Shown here piece after piece: positions 1 to 5,513 of a stretch of 6,084 bases of DNA; position 1 is the stretch's first letter; every line of letters starts with the position of its first letter. Below the pieces are notes generated by a model. It did not search any database. It was given only the letters and a program-made list of their open reading frames with translations, and was not told where the DNA came from. Position numbers and translations under genes: made by a program. This DNA comes from Gammaproteobacteria bacterium (GTDB lineage Bacteria; Pseudomonadota; Gammaproteobacteria; QOAV01), in contig JALXFQ010000194.1 in NCBI GenBank assembly GCA_027067235.1, forward strand, positions 1 to 6,084. Reading direction: 5' to 3'.

Positions 1-60
1 GGCCTGAATGGAGCGACCACCGCGCGCTACTACACGCCCAGTGGTCGCTCCATTCAGGCC
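1..60. repeat. Perfect 20-bp inverted repeat at the window edge, probable fold-back artefact
   Basis: Bases 1-20 are the exact reverse complement of bases 41-60 (20 of 20), separated by a 20-base loop. The right arm encodes the conserved SGRSIQA residues of the protease. The left arm replaces the residues that family members have before TTARYY. This is what a snap-back or chimeric end of a read or contig would look like, so bases 1 to about 15 should not be trusted as genomic sequence. Confidence 0.8.
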
Positions 61-321
61 AAGGGCATCGAGCCGGATATCGTGGTGGAAAACCTGAAAC
101 TGTCCAAAAACGAAGACAGCGACATCAAGCGCCTGACCGAAGCTGACCTCAAGGGTCATCTTGACAACCCCAACAAGAGGCCGGAAGACAAGGCCAAGAC
201 CGGCACCGAAAAGAAAAAGAATGACGAACCCGCCAACCCGGCCATCGGCGATGATTACCAGCTGAATGAAGCGCTGAACCTGCTGAAAGCGGTCAACATC
301 CTCAGCCTGGCGACCAAATAG
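1..321 (+). CDS. ctpA: S41-family carboxy-terminal processing protease (CtpA type), 3' end only
   Basis: This is the last 106 codons of a periplasmic serine protease of the S41 (Prc/CtpA) family, which trims or degrades envelope proteins from their C-termini. The visible part contains the conserved block TTARYYTPSGRSIQ followed by A-KGIEPDIVV, which in the family lies just after the catalytic Ser/Lys region. The PDZ domain and the catalytic residues are off the left edge. The tail is charged and Lys-rich (EKKKNDEP) and ends in DYQLNEALNLLKAVNIL, a pattern I associate with proteobacterial CtpA proteins. The reading frame is open from base 1 and stops at TAG 319-321; the GTG at 82 is internal, not a start. 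The first five or so codons (GLNGA) do not match the family, which usually has something like ALKL there. They coincide with an inverted-repeat arm and are probably not native. The yajL-like gene follows after 10 bp and is likely cotranscribed. Confidence 0.93.
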   Translation, partial: GLNGATTARYYTPSGRSIQAKGIEPDIVVENLKLSKNEDSDIKRLTEADLKGHLDNPNKRPEDKAKTGTEKKKNDEPANPAIGDDYQLNEALNLLKAVNILSLATK

Positions 322-331
322 GGGTAACTTC

Positions 332-877
332 GTGCCTCGCGTTCTGGTGCCGCTGGCGGAAGGCTTCGAAGAGCTGGAAGCAGTAACGATCATCGACCTG
401 CTGCGCCGCGCCGGCGTCGAGGTCATCGCCGCCGGACTGGAGGACGGCCCGGTGCGCGCCAGCCGCGGCACGGTCATTCTGCCCGACGACAGCCTGGACA
501 ATGTCATACAACAGAACTTTGACATGATCGTCCTGCCGGGCGGATTGCCGGGCGCGGATCATCTCAACAACGACAGGCGCCTGCGGGAAAAACTGCGGGA
601 AATGTCAGAAAGCGGCCGCTACGTCGCCGCTATCTGCGCCGCGCCCAAAGTGCTTGCCAGTGCCGGCCTGCTGAACGACAAAAAAGCCACCAGCTATACC
701 GGCGTACTGGATCATGCGGATACCGTGAAATATGTAAACCAGCCTGTGGTCATCGACGGCAACATCGCCACTTCGCAAGGCCCCGGCACGGCGATGGACT
801 TTGCACTGACGCTGATAGAGCTGATGCTGGGGGCGGACAAGAGAAAAGAAGTCGAAGCGCCGCTGTTAAGACCCTAG
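332..877 (+). CDS. yajL: DJ-1/PfpI family protein, YajL-like
   Basis: A 181-residue protein of the DJ-1/ThiJ/PfpI superfamily, the usual length for single-domain members. The family has been linked to glyoxalase III or deglycase activity, oxidative-stress defence and chaperone roles in the cytoplasm; which applies here is not shown by sequence. Visible landmarks are EGFEELEAV at residues 10-18, where Glu16 matches the conserved active-site Glu (Glu18 of human DJ-1); the strand and turn IVLPGGLPGA at 66-75; the nucleophile elbow AAICAAP at 99-105 with Cys102 as the reactive cysteine; and SQGPGTAMDFAL at 148-159. AAICAAP and TSQGPGTA-DF match E. coli YajL closely. The C-terminal VEAPLL resembles the end of DJ-1. 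The start is GTG at 332, preceded by AGGGGT about 8 bases upstream; this site overlaps the ctpA stop codon, which fits an operon. The gene is intact. Confidence 0.93.
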   Translation: MPRVLVPLAEGFEELEAVTIIDLLRRAGVEVIAAGLEDGPVRASRGTVILPDDSLDNVIQQNFDMIVLPGGLPGADHLNNDRRLREKLREMSESGRYVAAICAAPKVLASAGLLNDKKATSYTGVLDHADTVKYVNQPVVIDGNIATSQGPGTAMDFALTLIELMLGADKRKEVEAPLLRP

Positions 878-1008
878 CATCCCATGATTATTCGTTCGCC
901 GTTCATGCCTTTGTTCACACCTGCGGAAACTATCTGCCTGAGCCGGAAGCAAGGACGACGATGGGAACAACCTCAACGCCCGCGTCTTGGAACGCCCCGA
1001 GCGAATAG

Positions 1009-1365
1009 TTAACCTGGTTCGTCCAGATGAGCCAGCAGCTGTCCCGGCCGCTGGCGGACGGGGGTTTCGTCCGCTCGCGTTTTCGCTAACACGCGAAGCC
1101 CCCAGATATTGACCATGATAATCTTCGCCAGGACTTGCGGGTCCCGGCCTGAAGGCAGTTCTCCGACAACAGTTTCAAAATACCCTTGCCAGCCACCTGC
1201 GTCATTGGCCGACACGGCGAAATTCTGTGCCACTTTGTTGATGCCGACGGCGCCCGCCGATCCGAGCAGGGCGAAACAGGAGAGCGACTGATGTTGTACT
1301 AGCTGATACAGTTTTCCCTCAGCAACGGATGCAAGACACTGGTTGAAACAATCTATCCTGGGCAT
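1009..1365 (-). pseudogene. TetR-family regulator remnant, C-terminal ligand-binding half only
   Basis: The 118-codon frame resembles the C-terminal ligand-binding and dimerisation half of TetR-type repressors. It has a helix with SCFALLGSAGAVG (about residues 29-41), where many members have a GCLLGN-like motif. It then has GELPSGRDPQVLAKIIMVNIWGLRVLAKTRAD (68-99), matching the final two helices. The N-terminal helix-turn-helix of about 50 residues is absent. The ATG at 1365 has no clear ribosome binding site, and a stop lies in frame just upstream (1390-1392). In a second minus-strand frame just upstream, 1391-1429 encodes WFFHNESRLKNEL, which faintly recalls the FYHHF-SKE-L end of a TetR DNA-binding domain. 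A frameshifted relic is therefore possible, though this may be chance. The assignment is from pattern memory only. An alternative is a genuine small protein of unknown role. Confidence 0.5.
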
Positions 1366-1590
1366 GAGATAAAAATCTGGACATCGTCGTCAACTCGTTT
1401 TTCAATCGCGATTCGTTATGAAAAAACCAGGCACATAACCAACATGACTGAATTGAAATAAAAATCCGCGAATTGTCGATTACAAGGGCAGATCCGGCCC
1501 CCTGTTCAGGGGTTTTTCACCCTGCGAATATTGGGCAGTATCCTCTACCACCCATACACCAGCTGGACCCCACCCATCCTGGATATTTTT
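1366..1590. other. AT-richer intergenic region, no gene recognised
   Basis: This stretch between the TetR remnant and the lipoprotein gene is visibly richer in A/T than its neighbours up to about 1485. It contains only very short frames and overlapping frames without recognisable protein features. I see no tRNA, no strong sigma-70 promoter and no convincing terminator. It must hold the promoter for the lipoprotein gene unless that gene is read from further upstream. It may also carry decayed 5' sequence of the regulator on the minus strand. Confidence 0.5.
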
Positions 1591-2448
1591 TTGAAAACCT
1601 CGGCGTCGCGCCATCACCTGCGCCAGCCAGACGCGGCCATCATCAGCTTGCTGGCCTTTGCATTGCTCCCGGGTTGCGACAGATACCCGGGGCCGGAGCA
1701 GACTTCTTCCACCCGGTGGGCGGTTGAAGTACGCTCAAGCGCCGGAGCGCCGATGGCGGGTTATCCTGTCGGCGCCAGCTACCTTTCCTCCGCCGCCGCT
1801 TCTGACGGGCTCGCGCCATTCACAACCCTAACCGATCAGAATGGCAAAACCCCCGCGCACACTTTCACCAAAGGCCCGGCCAGGTTTTTTCCGTGGGATT
1901 CTTTCTATCAGAAATCCGTGATCCAGACCGAAATCGGACTCAGTTTCTTTTTGCCTGAAATTCATCGCACCGCCAAATACAATGTAAAATTTCGCATGGA
2001 TTACGACCCCGCCCGAGCAGAGGATGGACAGCCTGTATCCGGCCAGAACCTGCCGCAAACCATAAAGCCAGCCCAATACGACGCGCGAAAGACAAATACT
2101 ATCGGCAGAAGTCATGGCGCGCTGTACTCCGCTTCAACTGGCGCTTATCTGGCAACCTCAATCGCGGCCAATGGACGCGACAGGCGAGCAGTTCCACTTG
2201 TTTCGCTATCGTCGCACAGCAAACCGGACCCCTGGTCGCCGATGATTGAAGTGGTCGCCGACTCTGCGCTACTGGAGGGCGAACGCGGCTACGCACTCTA
2301 TATCATCCTGATCATACCGGATCCTTCCACCACCGGGCAGAAAACCGCAGAGCGCCTTATCCAGCGAGCTCTGGCGCAGGGGCTGCGACGACTACAGGCA
2401 AAACCGGCAGGCCATCGGGCCAGGGCCGCCCGCAACCAGTCTTCATAA
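1591..2448 (+). CDS. Putative lipoprotein of unknown function
   Basis: I do not recognise this gene. The frame is open from TTG 1531, but the TTG at 1591 gives a sensible lipoprotein signal: a basic n-region (Lys2, Arg7, Arg11), the hydrophobic stretch AAIISLLAFALLPGC at residues 15-29, and Cys29 as the lipidation site with L-P-G before it. Pro in the lipobox is unusual. The residue after Cys is Asp30, which in E. coli-type Lol sorting keeps a lipoprotein in the inner membrane. Residues 44-92 (AVEVRSSAGAPMAGYPV, then LTDQNGKTP) have the V-x-G-x-P-x-x-G-x-V and TD-x-NG spacing of a small beta-sandwich such as carboxypeptidase-regulatory-like or Big-type domains. The rest matches nothing I know; residues 252-283 are helical and Arg-rich. 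The gene is convergent with the minus-strand run, with 27 bp between stop codons. Neither TTG has a strong ribosome binding site, so the start is uncertain. Confidence 0.65.
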   Translation: MKTSASRHHLRQPDAAIISLLAFALLPGCDRYPGPEQTSSTRWAVEVRSSAGAPMAGYPVGASYLSSAAASDGLAPFTTLTDQNGKTPAHTFTKGPARFFPWDSFYQKSVIQTEIGLSFFLPEIHRTAKYNVKFRMDYDPARAEDGQPVSGQNLPQTIKPAQYDARKTNTIGRSHGALYSASTGAYLATSIAANGRDRRAVPLVSLSSHSKPDPWSPMIEVVADSALLEGERGYALYIILIIPDPSTTGQKTAERLIQRALAQGLRRLQAKPAGHRARAARNQSS

Positions 2449-2475
2449 AACTGCAACGCTGGCGTACGCCACCCG

Positions 2476-3339
2476 TTATCGAGCGACCTTGCCATCAATA
2501 TCAAAATCCGTTATTCCCATGGACCTGAATGCATCGAGATCAGACAACTGGAACTCGTTTTCTTCTGCGCCACCGCCATGTGTCGAAGAATGAATTCGGA
2601 CACTGCGGTAGTAGCGCCATCGCCCGCCCTCTTTCACCAGTTTGATAAACATGAAAGCCGCATCCGATTGGTTGCCCGAGCCATCCTTGTAAACCAGAGC
2701 AGCCGTTGGCCCGGTTTCAAATACCTTGTGATAAGCGAGCTTGCTTACATCGGGTATCTTGCCGGCAAATCTTTTGATGTCGTTGCCGGTCAGGCCCGCG
2801 CCAGATTTCCCGGCCTGCTTTGCCAGCCGGCCAAAGGCGGAAGACGCCATGGTTTGCTGAAACCTGTCCAGGTCGCCAGAAGCAGCGGCAGCCCTGTGAG
2901 CTTTAACCGCCGCTTCCAGATCAGCGCGCAAGGAACCTTGCCTGGCCTTCGGCTGCGCAGCCTCCGGCTTTGGCTGCGCTTTGGCGGGCCCGTCAGCCGG
3001 GCCGTCCAGGTGGCGCGCTCGATACTCCATCATGGCCTCGCACATACGCTTCATCGCTTGCGGCGTTGTCGGCCAGTCCTTAATCACCAGTGGTATGTTA
3101 GAGGTCATGTTAAAAAACGCCTCCTCAGACATCTGGTTCGCCTCCAGCTTGCGCATGCCTTCATTGGCGATTTCATGTTGCACTTGTCCCAGGTTCGCGG
3201 CCGTGCAGTTGGCCCCGGATAAATCCGTGCGTTGCTGCGCCATGGCGGGGCCTGCCAACACGCCCGCGGTCAATGCAGCAATGGCAAGGATGCGCCTGCA
3301 GGAAGCGCCGTAGCGCGGGTTCAAAGCCAGTTGAATCAT
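2476..3339 (-). CDS. Secreted (periplasmic) protein of unknown function, possible NTF2-like C-terminal domain
   Basis: A 287-residue protein that I cannot name. It starts with a Sec signal peptide: Arg15-Arg16, the hydrophobic segment ILAIAALTAGVLAG, and a likely cut after AMA at residue 34. An N-terminal helical domain (about 40-111) carries the only two cysteines of the mature chain, Cys45 and Cys100, a possible disulfide. A low-complexity Ala/Pro/Lys linker spans about 112-135. The C-terminal region (about 138-250) begins with a helix AAVKAHRAAAASGDLDRF and continues with strands such as TAALVYKDG, AAFMFIKLVKEGGRWRYYRSV. That order of helices, then strands ending in a GG-x-W-R-Y turn, resembles NTF2-like or DUF4878-type folds, but this is inferred from pattern only. 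The ATG has the ribosome binding site AAGAGGA (3350-3356) 10 bases upstream. It is the last gene of the minus-strand run, 31 bp after the 160-residue gene. Confidence 0.85.
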   Translation of the reverse strand: MIQLALNPRYGASCRRILAIAALTAGVLAGPAMAQQRTDLSGANCTAANLGQVQHEIANEGMRKLEANQMSEEAFFNMTSNIPLVIKDWPTTPQAMKRMCEAMMEYRARHLDGPADGPAKAQPKPEAAQPKARQGSLRADLEAAVKAHRAAAASGDLDRFQQTMASSAFGRLAKQAGKSGAGLTGNDIKRFAGKIPDVSKLAYHKVFETGPTAALVYKDGSGNQSDAAFMFIKLVKEGGRWRYYRSVRIHSSTHGGGAEENEFQLSDLDAFRSMGITDFDIDGKVAR

Positions 3340-3370
3340 GGTGATCTTTTCCTCTTGTGGTTAAAAAATA

Positions 3371-3853
3371 TTATGGAACAGGTAAAACGTCGTTCCCCGG
3401 GCATGGCACCACAGCAACCTTGATCTTGAAACGGTAATATCCTTCGGTCCGCTTATGGAACTGCAGCAGCGGCTTGCCAGGTTTTTCATCGCTGTATGTG
3501 ATGGATACGTCAGACAAAAGCTTGACTGGCCGCTTCGGCGGAATGAGCACCATGGGCGCGTTGACCTCGATGGCGACCTGATGGACGCCCGGGCGAAGCC
3601 GAACATCCACACGGCGGCTCGATTCGGAAACGTTCGCCCGCATCACCTCGTCCACGAAAACACGGGTCATGCATCCGCGGGAACGAATGGTCAGACGCAA
3701 CTCTCGTCCGGCGAGCTGCCCCGCCGCCTGTAGCGCGCCGTGCCCGTCGGCCTTGACAGAGGCAGATGCCACGCCTGTCGCTATCGGCCCGGCGATCAGC
3801 AACAGCCCGGCCATGCCGCGGATGACGCTGCGCACTCTACTTTGGCGCGTCAT
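3371..3853 (-). CDS. Small secreted protein of unknown function
   Basis: A 160-residue protein with no family that I recognise. The N-terminus is a Sec signal peptide: five Arg in the first 12 residues, hydrophobic MAGLLLIAGPIATGVA, and a likely cut after ASA at residue 32. The mature part of about 128 residues looks beta-rich, with alternating strands such as RELRLTIRSR, RRVDVRLRPGVHQVAIEV and YYRFKIKVAVV. This suggests a compact beta-sandwich acting in the periplasm or outside the cell. It has exactly two cysteines after the signal, Cys61 and Cys151, which could form a disulfide. The ATG at 3853 has no Shine-Dalgarno sequence and sits in the loop of a hairpin. The 27-codon ORF before it overlaps it by 17 bases, so its translation is probably coupled to that ORF. 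The in-frame ATG at codon 14 (3814) also lacks a ribosome binding site and would shorten the signal peptide's basic region. Confidence 0.82.
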   Translation of the reverse strand: MTRQSRVRSVIRGMAGLLLIAGPIATGVASASVKADGHGALQAAGQLAGRELRLTIRSRGCMTRVFVDEVMRANVSESSRRVDVRLRPGVHQVAIEVNAPMVLIPPKRPVKLLSDVSITYSDEKPGKPLLQFHKRTEGYYRFKIKVAVVPCPGNDVLPVP

Positions 3854-3920
3854 GGCGCCAAATCGCGAAGCGGTGCTCGTAATGCCCCCTGAGATTTTTC
3901 AGGAATTCCGTATAACGCAT
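3837..3920 (-). CDS. Small ORF of 27 codons, likely leader or coupling peptide
   Basis: Reading on the minus strand, ATG at 3918-3920 opens a frame of 27 codons ending in TAG at 3837-3839. The product runs MRYTEFLKNLRGHYEHRFAI and ends WRHDAPK. It is basic and has no signal peptide or membrane segment. Its start has the best ribosome binding site in the neighbourhood, AAGGA at 3928-3932, exactly 7 bases from the ATG. It starts 43 bp after the stop of the ELWxxDGT gene and overlaps the start of the 160-residue gene by 17 bases in another frame. The obvious reading is a translated leader that feeds ribosomes into the next gene. It could instead be an independent small protein, or the surviving N-terminus of a lost gene. 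I recognise no homologue. Confidence 0.55.
   Translation of the reverse strand: MRYTEFLKNLRGHYEHRFAIWRHDAPK
3841..3862 (-). promoter_or_regulatory. Hairpin presenting a start codon in its loop
   Basis: On the minus strand the sequence TTTGGCGC-CATGAC-GCGCCAAA forms a perfect 8-bp stem with a 6-base loop. The loop contains the ATG of the 160-residue gene. The stop codon of the 27-codon ORF lies one base after the stem, so a ribosome finishing that ORF must unwind the hairpin. No U-run follows, so it is not a rho-independent terminator. The regulatory role is inferred from the geometry. Confidence 0.6.
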
Positions 3921-3927
3921 TGTTCTG

Positions 3928-3932
3928 TCCTT
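3928..3932 (-). promoter_or_regulatory. Ribosome binding site of the 27-codon ORF
   Basis: AAGGA on the minus strand, 7 bases before the ATG at 3920. It is the only good Shine-Dalgarno match between the ELWxxDGT gene and the 160-residue gene, and it points to the small ORF, not to the larger gene. Confidence 0.65.
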
Positions 3933-3951
3933 ACATGAGGTTGTATGTATG

Positions 3952-3990
3952 GCGGCGCATGGCTCATGCCGCGGGTTCTATCAGGTAGAG
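3952..3990. repeat. 39-bp direct repeat, copy 1 (end of the complete ELWxxDGT gene)
   Basis: Identical over 39 bases to 5475-5513. On the minus strand it covers the last codons of the gene (LYLIEPAA), the TGA stop and 12 bases past the stop. The identity across the stop and non-coding bases indicates a segmental duplication, not only protein-level conservation. Confidence 0.95.
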
Positions 3991-5451
3991 GTAGTATTTG
4001 GTTGCGCTGGAAATGGTTCTGGAAACCACGACGTACAACGTATCGTTGACGACAACCATTTTTTCAAGTTTACCGACGATGTCGGCAACCTTCGCGGGGG
4101 CGCCGCCGCCCGCCTTGAGCACACTAAGGGTGGTCTTCCTCACGCCACTGCTGTTTCCCCATTTAGCTATAACCAGACGGTTATAGGCGGTGGCGAGCAT
4201 TGGTACTTCAAGAACATCAGCGCTCTGAACCAGACCGTTAAAAATCTTCACGGTCGAGGCGTCCGTGCCCTGTGTCCGGTATACGTTACGGTAAGAGGTC
4301 GGGAAATACAGACTGCCGCCAAAAACTTTCCCCCGCTCGGTAAATGGACGTTCTGGAAAAGCGCCGGGAAACAGGTGGATGGAACTGGTGCCGGCATTGT
4401 CGCCATCGGTCTTCCACAGATGGCTGCCAAAAGAATCTTTGGTCCAGAAAAACACTTTTTGCTGAAAAGCTATTAGCCCCTTGGGGTCGGACCCTGCCGA
4501 ACCCGGTTTAATATCCTTTACCAGGTTCGCTCCATTGCCATTGCTATTGGTATCGTACACCCACAGCTCTCGACCGTAGGTGGGGTTGTCGGCGCTGAAC
4601 AGTATTCGATGTTGCGTGCTGACGCCGGAACCAATTTTGAGATGGATCAGTTCACGAGGGTCTGAACTGCCCGAGCCCGGGTTGATGTTCGCCACCAGAT
4701 TCGCGCCAGAGCCGCCTGCAACAATTTCCCACAGCTCCCGGCCTATGCCGCTCGCAAAGCCAGCTACGAAAACTGAGCTGGAAAACAGGCTGGTGGACGC
4801 GACTACCGCAGATATGTAATTGTCGGCTAATTCCAGGGACAAGGCATAGTTATTCATCGTCGATCCATCAGAAATGCCTACGTGTTGAATCGTGGCGCTG
4901 TAGAACATCGGGAGATACAACTGCCATCCGCCAGAAAGGTCGTACAGCGTCGGGAAGCTCTTCGCATCACCGCGCAGCCCGGCATATCCCGCCGCCACGT
5001 CTGTGACGAGCGCAGGGCGCGGCACAACATGGGGCGCGTAATCGCCATTGGCGTCGATGCTTCCGCACGCCAGATATTGATGCGCGCCGTCTGAGCCGGT
5101 ATAGCACAGTTGATCTCCCAATAGCGTCAGGCCTGCCGCGTTAGTCAGTGAACGCACCAGCGTGGTGCCAGCGGGGGTGTTGTCGGTTTTCCACAGGCTC
5201 GAGTCGAACAAGAAATAAAGTTCGTTATCAAAGCTGACGAACTCCTGCGGCGGTATGTTAAAGCTTTTCAGTTTGGTGACTTTCCATGGGCTGGGAGGCT
5301 CTTCATCCAGCAGCAGGCTGATGATGGGCGGCAATGCGCCCGGCGGCAGCGGGGCGGCGCTGACGCCCAGCGGCGACAGACAGAGCAGCAGGCTGCCGAG
5401 CAGCGCGGTTATGTGGCGGGTGAGGGGATGTTTGCCGGTTTGGGATTTCAT
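3964..5451 (-). CDS. ELWxxDGT-repeat secreted protein
   Basis: A 495-residue exported protein built from ELWxxDGT-type repeats, which resemble blades of a beta-propeller and occur in surface or secreted proteins of unknown function. Repeat cores are SLWKTD (85-90), GRELWEI (237-242), GRELWVYD (293-300), HLWKTDG (344-350) and the degenerate NVYRTQGTD (389-397). Two are followed by the typical NLV-(K/A)-(D/N)-I-x-PGSxxSDP segment (251-264 and 309-322). A Sec signal peptide occupies residues 1-32, likely cut after VSA. I chose ATG 5451 because GAGG (5461-5464) lies 9 bases upstream and the signal peptide then has a normal n-region. An ATG at 5490 overlaps the previous stop but would add 13 residues in front of the signal. 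The mature chain has two cysteines, Cys116 and Cys129. No C-terminal sorting tag or membrane anchor is seen. The gene lies 35 bp after its paralogue, so the two are probably cotranscribed. Confidence 0.88.
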   Translation of the reverse strand: MKSQTGKHPLTRHITALLGSLLLCLSPLGVSAAPLPPGALPPIISLLLDEEPPSPWKVTKLKSFNIPPQEFVSFDNELYFLFDSSLWKTDNTPAGTTLVRSLTNAAGLTLLGDQLCYTGSDGAHQYLACGSIDANGDYAPHVVPRPALVTDVAAGYAGLRGDAKSFPTLYDLSGGWQLYLPMFYSATIQHVGISDGSTMNNYALSLELADNYISAVVASTSLFSSSVFVAGFASGIGRELWEIVAGGSGANLVANINPGSGSSDPRELIHLKIGSGVSTQHRILFSADNPTYGRELWVYDTNSNGNGANLVKDIKPGSAGSDPKGLIAFQQKVFFWTKDSFGSHLWKTDGDNAGTSSIHLFPGAFPERPFTERGKVFGGSLYFPTSYRNVYRTQGTDASTVKIFNGLVQSADVLEVPMLATAYNRLVIAKWGNSSGVRKTTLSVLKAGGGAPAKVADIVGKLEKMVVVNDTLYVVVSRTISSATKYYLYLIEPAA

Positions 5452-5460
5452 GATGCTGAT

Positions 5461-5464
5461 CCTC
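5461..5464 (-). promoter_or_regulatory. Ribosome binding site that fixes the ELWxxDGT gene start
   Basis: GAGG on the minus strand, 9 bases before the ATG at 5451. It favours that start over the upstream ATG at 5490, which overlaps the preceding gene's stop. Confidence 0.6.
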
Positions 5465-5474
5465 ATGGTGTGTT

Positions 5475-5513
5475 GCGGCGCATGGCTCATGCCGCGGGTT
5501 CTATCAGGTAGAG
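5475..5513. repeat. 39-bp direct repeat, copy 2 (end of the partial ELWxxDGT gene)
   Basis: Identical to 3952-3990, again covering the codons for LYLIEPAA, the TGA stop and 12 bases beyond. Beyond the repeat the two genes stay similar in sequence but with many substitutions. Homology therefore extends much further than the perfect match. Confidence 0.95.

Noticed and set aside
884..1012. 42-codon + strand ORF after the yajL-like gene
   Set aside because: No clear ribosome binding site, no recognisable protein pattern, Arg/Pro-rich composition typical of a random frame, and it runs into the TetR remnant.
1453..1483. TTGAAA as a -35 box upstream of the lipoprotein gene
   Set aside because: No acceptable -10 hexamer at 16-19 bases: TCGATT at 17 and GATTAC at 19 match only about half of TATAAT.
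1473..1727. 84-codon + strand frame overlapping the lipoprotein start
   Set aside because: Pro/His-rich with no start signal. The overlapping frame carries the lipoprotein signal and continues much further.
2461..2470. 10-bp palindrome GGCGTACGCC between the convergent genes as a terminator
   Set aside because: It has no usable loop and no T-run on either side. It lies in the right place but does not have terminator structure.
2578..3222. 214-codon + strand frame opposite the 287-residue protein gene
   Set aside because: It is antisense to a gene with a signal peptide, ribosome binding site and ordered domains. The composition is that of a shadow frame.
5449..5490. ATG at 5490 as the start of the complete ELWxxDGT gene, overlapping the previous TGA
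   Set aside because: The ATG at 5451 has GAGG at 9 bases and gives a normal signal peptide. The ATG at 5490 lies in the 39-bp repeat that is also present after the second copy, where it starts no ELWxxDGT gene.
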